Shown here in pieces: positions 57,955-64,000 of a stretch of 64,000 nt of DNA. Under the pieces are notes generated by a model. It worked only from the letters and a program-made list of their open reading frames with translations, was not told where the DNA came from and searched no databases. The DNA comes from Prevotella nigrescens (GTDB lineage: Bacteria > Bacteroidota > Bacteroidia > Bacteroidales > Bacteroidaceae). The stretch covers positions 864,001 through 928,000 of the forward strand of contig NZ_CP133465.1 in the NCBI RefSeq assembly GCF_031191185.1, written 5' to 3'. A program made the translations under genes and the position numbers. Numbering within the stretch: the stretch's first letter is position 1; each line of letters starts with the position of its first letter.

Positions 57955-60033
57955 ATGTTCTGCACAAAAGAAAATAAACTAATTAGAAGGAATGCAGCCT
58001 ATCTTGTTGCCAACAGCTTTATAAAACTTTATTTGGTCTTCGGTTTCGTCTTGCGCATTATTCTGATGTTCTCAACTCCTACAACTACCGATTTTTCGTT
58101 TATCGACATTGTTAGAAGCCTTGGAGTTGGACTGCTTTCCGACTTTGGTGTTGGAACTTTACTTACCATTCCCATATTTGTTTTGTACTTAGGTCTGAAC
58201 GAATGGAAATACAACAAAATGGCAGGGTATGTGATAGAGGCGTTGTTAGCTTTAGCTTTCGTCTATTCGCTTTGGGCAAAATCTATATTTCATGAATATG
58301 GTGGTGGTGCACCTCTCATAGCACGTATTTTCTTCGGTTGGAAACTCGCAAGTTTTTCGTTGCGTTTCTTTATTCCGAGATTAAGAATGGCGTGGCGACG
58401 TGTAACAATGTATGGCACATGGGGCACGTATGTGCTGCTGTTCATCTGTGTATCGGCAGGCGAATATTTCTTTTGGCAAGAATTTGGCGTGCGCTACAAC
58501 TTTATTGCCGTCGATTACTTGGTATATACACACGAAGTATTGGGCAATATTATGGAATCTTATTCTATCGTTCCACTTGTTTTATTATCTGTAATTGCTA
58601 CGGCAGGCATCATAATTTGGCAGTCGCGACGACGTCGCTTTAAATTAGAAAAGCTATACACGCCGAAACTGTTAGTTGTGCATAGTTTGCTTTATGTCGT
58701 TATTTGCTCCGTTGCATTCGGGGCAGCCTCGCTTACACAAGGGTTTGAAAGTTCCAATCAATACGTTAGTCAATTAGAACAGAATGGTGCCGGCAATTTT
58801 GTTGTTGCCTTCTTCAACAATAAGTTAGAGTACAACAAGTTCTACCCTATGATGGATAAGAATGAATGTATTAATACTTATCGCAGATTATCAGGTCTGA
58901 ACTCGCAAGGTTATAAACTGTTAGGCAATGCGAACGGCAAACCAAGGCGTTGCAATATTGTGCTGATTACGGTGGAGAGCCTGAGTGCAGATTTCTTAAA
59001 ACATTATGGAAATACCGAGGAATTAACTCCGCGGCTCGACCAATTAATTCGGAAAAGTATGGTTTTCGATAGTTTATACGCCAACGGAAACCGTACAGTG
59101 CGCGGCTTGGAAGCACTTTCGCTCTGCATTCCCCCCAGTGCAGGCGAAAGCATTATTAAACAAAAAGCGAACCGTATGGGCGATATGTCTGTAGGAGCAG
59201 TGCTTAAAGAGCAAGGATACACAGTGCAATTTTTATATGGCGGCGATAGTTATTTCGATAATATGGGCGATTTCTTCTCTCATAATGGTTACGAAGTTAT
59301 CGACAGGGCAAGCATTGACAAAAACGACGTTACTTTCGCTAATATCTGGGGAGTATGCGATGAAGATATGTTCAACAAGAGTTTGAAAGTATTTGATGCG
59401 AATGCAAAAAAGGCAAAACCATTCTTCGCACAGATTATGACTACAAGCAACCATCGCCCCTATACATATCCCGAAGGACGAATAAAAGTTGAAGGTAACC
59501 CGCATACTCGGAGTGCTGCTGTACGCTATACCGACTACGCAATAGGCAACTTTATAGAACAGGCTTCTCGTAAACCGTGGTTCAACAATACAATATTTGT
59601 TATAATAGCCGACCACTGTGCATCGAGTGCAGGAAAAACGACATTACCCACAGACCGGTATCACATTCCGTGCATTATATACAGTCCAAAACATATAGCG
59701 CCACAAGCAGTAAAGACGGTTTGTTCGCAGATAGATGTCATGCCAACTCTTCTGGCTTTGCTTAATATTCCATGTAAAGTAAGCTTTACGGGACAAAACA
59801 TTTTCTCTTCTGCATATCGTCCTCGTGCTTTTATGGCAACCTATCAGAATTTAGGATATTTAGAAAACAACTGTCTAACCATACTTTCGCCCGTACGCAA
59901 AATAGAACAGTTCAGTGTGAGGTACGATAAAGATGGTACAGCCATTGAGATACCATTGCGACAACAACGTAATGATTTCATACAAAAAGCAGAAGCCTAC
60001 TATCAGTTTACTAATATTTATCTAAGCAGGTAA
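57955..60033 (+). CDS. LtaS/MdoB-type membrane phosphotransferase
   Basis: A 692-residue inner-membrane enzyme of the sulfatase-like superfamily with about five N-terminal membrane helices (within 1-260) and a periplasmic catalytic domain. Visible active-site pieces: the metal-binding glutamate in LITVESLSADF, the threonine in GNRTVRGLEAL that would be the nucleophile, TTSNHRPYTYP, and IIADHCASSAGK with the conserved aspartate-histidine. Gram-positive homologues build lipoteichoic acid; Gram-negative ones add phosphoglycerol or related groups to glycans. In Bacteroidetes the substrate is unknown. The gene is monocistronic as far as can be seen. Confidence 0.88.
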   Translation: MFCTKENKLIRRNAAYLVANSFIKLYLVFGFVLRIILMFSTPTTTDFSFIDIVRSLGVGLLSDFGVGTLLTIPIFVLYLGLNEWKYNKMAGYVIEALLALAFVYSLWAKSIFHEYGGGAPLIARIFFGWKLASFSLRFFIPRLRMAWRRVTMYGTWGTYVLLFICVSAGEYFFWQEFGVRYNFIAVDYLVYTHEVLGNIMESYSIVPLVLLSVIATAGIIIWQSRRRRFKLEKLYTPKLLVVHSLLYVVICSVAFGAASLTQGFESSNQYVSQLEQNGAGNFVVAFFNNKLEYNKFYPMMDKNECINTYRRLSGLNSQGYKLLGNANGKPRRCNIVLITVESLSADFLKHYGNTEELTPRLDQLIRKSMVFDSLYANGNRTVRGLEALSLCIPPSAGESIIKQKANRMGDMSVGAVLKEQGYTVQFLYGGDSYFDNMGDFFSHNGYEVIDRASIDKNDVTFANIWGVCDEDMFNKSLKVFDANAKKAKPFFAQIMTTSNHRPYTYPEGRIKVEGNPHTRSAAVRYTDYAIGNFIEQASRKPWFNNTIFVIIADHCASSAGKTTLPTDRYHIPCIIYSPKHIAPQAVKTVCSQIDVMPTLLALLNIPCKVSFTGQNIFSSAYRPRAFMATYQNLGYLENNCLTILSPVRKIEQFSVRYDKDGTAIEIPLRQQRNDFIQKAEAYYQFTNIYLSR

Positions 60034-60125
60034 ACAAATATCTAATCATTGATATTTGGAAGTCTAAGGAAGAAAAGCTTTAGGAAATAATAAAGTCCAG
60101 GATTGGAAAGGCTGAACTTGTGCAT

Positions 60126-60162
60126 AAAAAAAAGGAAGTGCCAATTTTGTTTTGACACAACC
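60126..60162 (-). terminator. Terminator after rplS
   Basis: On the minus strand GGTTGTGTC (60162-60154) pairs with GGCACTTCC (60142-60134) with two T-T mismatches and a G-T pair, followed by T8. A moderately strong terminator for rplS. Confidence 0.6.
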
Positions 60163-60193
60163 TATTTTTATTTGGGATTTTACAAAAAACAAT

Positions 60194-60562
60194 CTACTTG
60201 TCTTTCTTAGCAGATACCACTCTTCTTTCCTTAATACGAGCAGCTTTACCTGTAAGTTTACGTAAGTAGTAGAGTTTTGCGCGACGTACCTTACCATATT
60301 TGTTAACTTCAATAGAATCGATGTTAGGCGATTCCATTGGGAAAATACGCTCAACGCCGATGGTGCCAGACATCTTACGGACAGTGAAACGCTTCTTTTC
60401 GCCCTCACCGTTAATCTTGATTACTACACCACGGTAAAGCTGAATACGTTGCTTATTACCCTCGACGATTTTGTAAGCGACAGTTACAGTGTCTCCAGCT
60501 CTGAACTCCGGATGCTGTTTGCCGGTTGCAAATGCTTCTTCAGCAATTTTAATTAAATCCAT
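60194..60562 (-). CDS. rplS: 50S ribosomal protein L19
   Basis: Lies at the subunit interface beside L14. The 122-residue protein has the start [40 protein letters not shown], the family signature [20 protein letters not shown] and the ending ARIKERR. Its length is normal. Here it stands alone, apart from the usual trmD/rimM context. Confidence 0.97.
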   Translation of the reverse strand: MDLIKIAEEAFATGKQHPEFRAGDTVTVAYKIVEGNKQRIQLYRGVVIKINGEGEKKRFTVRKMSGTIGVERIFPMESPNIDSIEVNKYGKVRRAKLYYLRKLTGKAARIKERRVVSAKKDK

Positions 60563-60650
60563 TTTATTTATTAATTAAATATTGTTTGTCGTTCCAATAC
60601 AACGTAGTACATGACTCTTCCACGACCAGCGGTTATACCGAAAAGCGATG

Positions 60651-60658
60651 CAAAGTTA
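60651..60658 (-). promoter_or_regulatory. -7 promoter element for rplS
   Basis: TAACTTTG on the minus strand, about 90 bases before the rplS start. It diverges from the promoter of the next gene at 60778. Confidence 0.55.
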
Positions 60659-60758
60659 CTATAAATTATTTAATTAACGACGGAACCGTTCGTTTTTTCA
60701 AACGTTCTTTAACTACATTTTACATTTATGACGTAAAACAAGATGGCGCAGAACTCTG

Positions 60759-60785
60759 TTGGCTGACAAGTTTTTACTAACTTTG
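60759..60785 (+). promoter_or_regulatory. Promoter of the split 5'-nucleotidase genes
   Basis: TTG (60759-60761), 16 bases, then TAACTTTG (60778-60785). Transcription would begin near 60792, which favours the ATG at 60807 over the one at 60798. Confidence 0.55.
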
Positions 60786-60806
60786 CAGTAAATAAAAATG
60801 TGGAAT

Positions 60807-61616
60807 ATGAATAAAAAAATATTTTTAACAGGAAGTGTGGCTGCTGTATTGACCTGTGCACCATGTGCAGCACAACACGGAAAATATCAACTCAAAGATG
60901 TGCAGCGTAGCAGAATACTGATTGACACACGCTATGATACTGCCAAAGATACGATGGCTGTAAGGTTCTTAGCACCTTACAAACATATTGTAGACAGTAT
61001 TATGAGCCCAGTGGTGGCACAATCCGACCACTATATGACAGCACATCGCCCAGAGAGCGGCTTGTCAAACTTACTTGCCGATATATTGGTTTGGGCTGCA
61101 AAAGAATATAACGAGAGAGTAGATTTTGCCGTTTACAATATGGGAGGCATTCGTGCGGCTCTACCGAAAGGTAATGTTACAGTAGGCGATGTGAACGACA
61201 TTGCACCTTTCGAAAATAAAATATGTTTTCTTACACTTACTGGCGATAAGGTACTGGAGTTATTCCGACAGATAGCCCACACGGGGGGAGAAGGTGTCAG
61301 CAAGGGAGTTTGCCTGGGTTTAAGCCAACGTAACACACTTCAATATGCAAGTTTGAACGGCAAACAGATTGACCCGAAGGCAAAATATCGTATTGCTACA
61401 ATTGACTACTTGGCACAGGGCAACGACAAATTAGAGGCTTTTAAGGCTAAAACAGATTTCAATGCGCCACAAGATCCATCGAATAATTCGCGATACATCA
61501 TTCTGAACTATTTCAAAGCGATGACAGCAGAGGGTAAGACGATTGACAGTAGGACAGAAGGACGTATTGCTTACTTCAGTACAGACGAGGAACGCCCTGC
61601 CGTTAAGGCTATGTAA
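60807..61616 (+). CDS. 5'-nucleotidase C-terminal domain protein
   Basis: The substrate-binding domain of UshA-type 5'-nucleotidases encoded as a stand-alone exported protein (269 residues from 60807; MWN upstream is an alternative start). A signal peptide (MNKKIFLTGSVAAVLTCAPCAA-Q) is followed by the domain core: SGLSNLLADILVWAAKEYNE, DFAVYNMGGIRAALPKGNVT, VNDIAPFENKICFLTLTGDK. Catalytic residues are not part of this domain and are supplied by the next gene, 37 bases downstream. Together they would hydrolyse nucleotides or related phosphoesters in the periplasm. Confidence 0.85.
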   Translation: MNKKIFLTGSVAAVLTCAPCAAQHGKYQLKDVQRSRILIDTRYDTAKDTMAVRFLAPYKHIVDSIMSPVVAQSDHYMTAHRPESGLSNLLADILVWAAKEYNERVDFAVYNMGGIRAALPKGNVTVGDVNDIAPFENKICFLTLTGDKVLELFRQIAHTGGEGVSKGVCLGLSQRNTLQYASLNGKQIDPKAKYRIATIDYLAQGNDKLEAFKAKTDFNAPQDPSNNSRYIILNYFKAMTAEGKTIDSRTEGRIAYFSTDEERPAVKAM

Positions 61617-61653
61617 GGCGAACAAATGGAATAATAATAGAAGGATTAAAATA

Positions 61654-62493
61654 ATGAAAAAGAATATTTTACTGATAGCCTTGTGTATGTTCAGCATTGT
61701 TGTTTTCGCACAGAAGAAGCAACTCACCATTCTGCATACAAACGATACGCACAGCCAGATAATGCCTTTCAACACCACACTTGCCGATACTCTGCGGGCA
61801 GGACGTGCGGGCTTCGAACGCCGTATAGCCATGTTGAAGGAGGAAAGAGCGAAAGACCCTGACCTGTTGCTGTTCGATAGCGGAGACTTCTGCCAAGGTT
61901 CACCCTACTTCACTATGTTCAAAGGTGATGTAGAGGTTGGATTGATGAATCTGATGCACTACGATGCAGGCACAATAGGCAATCACGAGTTCGACTTCGG
62001 ACTCGATAACATGATACGAATGTTTAAGGGATTGAACTTCCCTATCGTATGTGCGAACTACGATTTTGCAGGTACGGAATTGGCAAAGATAGTGAAACCT
62101 TACATTATATTAAAGCGAAAAGGACTAAAGATAGGTGTATTTGGTTTGTCTCCAGAGCTTGATGGATTGGTGGTAAAAGAAAACTACGGTCCGTTAAAGT
62201 ATTTGGATCCGATAGCATGCGCTCAGAAATGTATCAATGAACTACAGAAAAAGAAATGCGATTTGATAATTTGTATATCGCATTTGGGCATAAACATAGA
62301 GGGAATTAGCGACGAGGAAGTAGTAGCAGGTACACGTGGTATCGACCTAATATTGGGTGGACACTCGCATACCTTCCTGAAAAAACTTGTATATGTAAAG
62401 GACTTGGACGGCAGGGAGGTAGGTATTGACCAAAACGGCAAGTCGGGCATATTCGTTGGAAAGATGGTTTTAGACTTGGAGAAAAAGAAGTAG
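61654..62493 (+). CDS. 5'-nucleotidase catalytic (metallophosphoesterase) domain protein
   Basis: The calcineurin-like N-terminal domain of UshA-type nucleotidases as a separate 279-residue exported protein. The ATG at 61654 begins a signal peptide (MKKNILLIALCMFSIVVFA-Q); the longer frame from 61543 overlaps the preceding gene and is rejected. Metal-binding motifs are complete: ILHTNDTHSQIMPF, LFDSGDFCQGSPYF, TIGNHEFDFG, CISHLGINI and LGGHSHTFL. The C-terminal domain is absent and is provided by the gene upstream, in reverse domain order. A strong terminator follows. Confidence 0.9.
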   Translation: MKKNILLIALCMFSIVVFAQKKQLTILHTNDTHSQIMPFNTTLADTLRAGRAGFERRIAMLKEERAKDPDLLLFDSGDFCQGSPYFTMFKGDVEVGLMNLMHYDAGTIGNHEFDFGLDNMIRMFKGLNFPIVCANYDFAGTELAKIVKPYIILKRKGLKIGVFGLSPELDGLVVKENYGPLKYLDPIACAQKCINELQKKKCDLIICISHLGINIEGISDEEVVAGTRGIDLILGGHSHTFLKKLVYVKDLDGREVGIDQNGKSGIFVGKMVLDLEKKK

Positions 62494-62543
62494 GAAAGCC
62501 AAAGAAATTGTTCCGTAATCCGGAATAAGTTCTTTTGCATTGC

Positions 62544-62586
62544 AAAACAGGCACTTTTAGAACGCAAAAGTGCCTGTTTTGTCTTT
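62544..62586 (+). terminator. Terminator after the nucleotidase pair
   Basis: AAAACAGGCACTTTT (62544-62558) pairs perfectly with AAAAGTGCCTGTTTT (62566-62580) around AGAACGC, followed by a T-rich tail. The symmetric A/T ends suggest it may also work for the minus-strand porT. Confidence 0.9.
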
Positions 62587-62711
62587 TCGTTTATAAGGTG
62601 TTGATTACTAAAATGTTACAAACCCAATAAAAGAAGAATAAAAAAGCTGTTCCGTGCTCTCTCTCCATAGGTGGTATCCATTTGGAAAAGCATCGCCTTT
62701 TCCCAACAAAC

Positions 62712-63458
62712 TTATTCGAAATAGAACGTAAGAGCTATCATCTTGGAGCGCGCTTCGTTTGCTGAATTAGTGTACATCAGCATACTTTTATCGCGCAATT
62801 CTTTTGAATGATTGGTGTCTAAACAATTAGACAAGCCATACATAAACTTCAGTTCGGGGCGTAATTTAAAGAACGGAAGATAGAAGTCGCAGCCCAATCC
62901 AACCTCTAAATAAGCATCGCCACCCTTCAATCGGAAAAAATCATCGGTCTTTCCAGACAGATTAACCATTGGGTTGATACCTAACATTAGGTATGGACGG
63001 TGATTATTGAAGCGTGGAGCAGCAGCTATAAGATTAAAAGCACACGAGACGTAAGCGGTTTTTAAATCTTGCATCTTTTCGGTTGGTCGCCCATTGGCAT
63101 CTAAATCGGTCAGATTTCTGAAAGTAATATGTCGTGTTCCAAAATACATTGCAGGCGCAATACGCAACTGAAAGGTTGTGTTAAGTCTTAATTCGCCCAA
63201 TACGCCCACCGTAAAGCCTGCGTCCCAGCGGTCTTGGTCTACTGAAACTATCTTCTGCACAGGTCCTGTACCATTATCTAAATCAACCATTTGCGGTCCG
63301 ATATTGGTAAATTCGAGGTCTTGCAAGTGTGTACCGACCATTACCCCAAAGTGGAATGGGCGCAAGTCAGCGTAAGGACGGTTCTGCACAGTACGGTCTT
63401 GAGCAAAGCTATTAGCTGATGCCACTACCAATAATATTATGTAAAAAAGTCTTTTCAT
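62712..63458 (-). CDS. porT: Type IX secretion protein PorT (outer-membrane beta-barrel)
   Basis: A component of the type IX secretion system for C-terminal-domain cargo. The ATG at 63458 gives 248 residues with a signal peptide (MKRLFYIILLVVASANSFA-Q); an ATG at 63467 adds three residues. It then has the PorT-like N-terminus NRPYADLRPFHFGVMVGTHL and DLEFTNIG and alternating barrel strands, ending KMIALTFYFE with a terminal aromatic. The assignment rests on this pattern and on the presence of type IX cargo (16625 gene). Other members of the PorT-like barrel family with unknown function are the alternative. Its usual neighbour ubiE is not adjacent. Confidence 0.78.
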   Translation of the reverse strand: MKRLFYIILLVVASANSFAQDRTVQNRPYADLRPFHFGVMVGTHLQDLEFTNIGPQMVDLDNGTGPVQKIVSVDQDRWDAGFTVGVLGELRLNTTFQLRIAPAMYFGTRHITFRNLTDLDANGRPTEKMQDLKTAYVSCAFNLIAAAPRFNNHRPYLMLGINPMVNLSGKTDDFFRLKGGDAYLEVGLGCDFYLPFFKLRPELKFMYGLSNCLDTNHSKELRDKSMLMYTNSANEARSKMIALTFYFE

Positions 63459-63584
63459 ATATGCCACTATAACGTTCTCTGTGTCTATTTATTGTGAAAT
63501 AAGGACTTTATCGTACCTAAATTGTCTTGCAGGCGATGCATTTTTATTTGTATCTTGTCTAAATATTTCAAAATATTATCATCA

Positions 63585-63618
63585 TTTGTAGGTATTAAGA
63601 AAATATTTTTTACCTTTG
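63585..63618 (+). promoter_or_regulatory. Promoter of the ferredoxin gene
   Basis: TTTG (63585-63588), about 22 bases, then TACCTTTG (63611-63618); the leader before the ATG at 63692 would be about 67 bases. Confidence 0.6.
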
Positions 63619-63691
63619 CACCATACAAAAACAAGGACGCAATAACGATCCTATACAAAAACATTATTAAAATAATAAAGGAATTATAATT

Positions 63692-63859
63692 ATGGCTTAT
63701 GTAATTGGAAACGACTGTATCGCATGCGGTACATGTATTGATGAATGTCCAGTAGGTGCAATTTCTGAAGGCGACATCTACAAGATCGACGCTAATGCCT
63801 GCACAGAGTGTGGCACATGCGCAAGTGTTTGTCCAAGCGAAGCTATTAGCTTGGGTTAA
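63692..63859 (+). CDS. 2[4Fe-4S] ferredoxin
   Basis: A 55-residue clostridial-type ferredoxin that carries low-potential electrons, for example for pyruvate:ferredoxin oxidoreductase in anaerobes. Two cluster motifs are complete: CIACGTCIDECPVGAI and CTECGTCASVCPSEAI. The protein begins MAYVIGND and ends SLG. It is a separate gene with its own promoter and terminator and fits a strict anaerobe. Confidence 0.97.
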   Translation: MAYVIGNDCIACGTCIDECPVGAISEGDIYKIDANACTECGTCASVCPSEAISLG

Positions 63860-63890
63860 TAACACAACTAATTGTTACTGATTAAATTGG

Positions 63891-63916
63891 GCGGACTCGT
63901 GAGGGTCCGCTTTTTC
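63891..63916 (+). terminator. Terminator after the ferredoxin gene
   Basis: GCGGACTC (63891-63898) pairs with GGGTCCGC (63903-63910) around GTGA, then T5. Confidence 0.9.
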
Positions 63917-63970
63917 TTTTGGTAAGATTTTGATTCAATATAGTTTTTTAGGGGTGTACTTTACAACGTA

Positions 63971-64000
63971 ATGGACAGTATAATATTCGAACAGATTTTG
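63971..64000 (+). CDS. Possible start of a further gene, cut by the window edge
   Basis: An ATG at 63971 opens ten codons, MDSIIFEQIL, to the edge. There is a 54-base gap after the ferredoxin terminator. Too short to recognise, and no promoter box is visible. Confidence 0.2.
   Translation, partial: MDSIIFEQIL

Noticed and set aside
63485..63865. Minus-strand open frame across the ferredoxin gene
   Set aside because: It is antisense to a ferredoxin with two perfect cluster motifs, promoter and terminator.

Overview
The window is a chromosomal segment of a Bacteroidales bacterium, most likely a Prevotella. The evidence is the gene order tuf, tRNA-Trp, secE, nusG, rplKAJL, rpoBC; start sites without strong Shine-Dalgarno sequences; many promoters of the Bacteroidetes type (TAnnTTTG with an upstream TTG); type IX secretion features (PorT and a cargo C-terminal domain); BspA-type and other leucine-rich-repeat surface proteins; and an OMP_b-brl/TonB-type receptor. 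The species cannot be fixed from the sequence alone.

Layout. 1-12.1 kb: end of tuf, tRNA-Trp, secE-nusG, rplK-rplA-rplJ-rplL and rpoB-rpoC, closed by a good terminator. 12.2-18.1 kb: an accessory block holding a 22-bp tandem-repeat array, a GC-richer reductase plus acyl-adenylate ligase pair, a small exported protein, a peptidase E with a signal-like extension, and a type IX-sorted leucine-rich-repeat protein. 18.1-18.5 kb: a DUF3467 gene. 18.5-23.2 kb: a second, poorly conserved block with another 22-bp-period array, small unknown genes, a frameshifted relic and a 3' fragment of a paralogue. 23.2-41.2 kb: the fused str, S10, spc and alpha ribosomal operons from rpsL to rplQ, with infA and rpmJ but without map between secY and infA. 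41.3-45.2 kb: a transposon-derived relic, then cls and dnaG on the minus strand. 45.7-48.7 kb: a two-gene outer-membrane unit. 48.9-54.2 kb: a decaying stretch with a frameshifted EcsC-family gene, palindromic and MITE-like elements, a transposase stub, a BspA-like protein and a hydrolase split by an in-frame TGA. 54.6-64 kb: a small beta-barrel protein, a DUF262/HNH protein, an LtaS/MdoB-type membrane phosphotransferase, rplS, a 5'-nucleotidase made as two separate genes, porT and a 2[4Fe-4S] ferredoxin.

The housekeeping genes form the core transcription and translation supply line. Several RNA hairpins sit where such operons are controlled in other bacteria (rplL-rpoB, rpsL-rpsG, before rpsH). 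No clear new multi-gene system is present. The best leads are the split receptor pair (a barrel-less carboxypeptidase-regulatory/plug-like protein ahead of a receptor), the two unrelated 22-bp-period arrays, the accessory cluster that interrupts the ribosomal region, and the broken EcsC and hydrolase genes.
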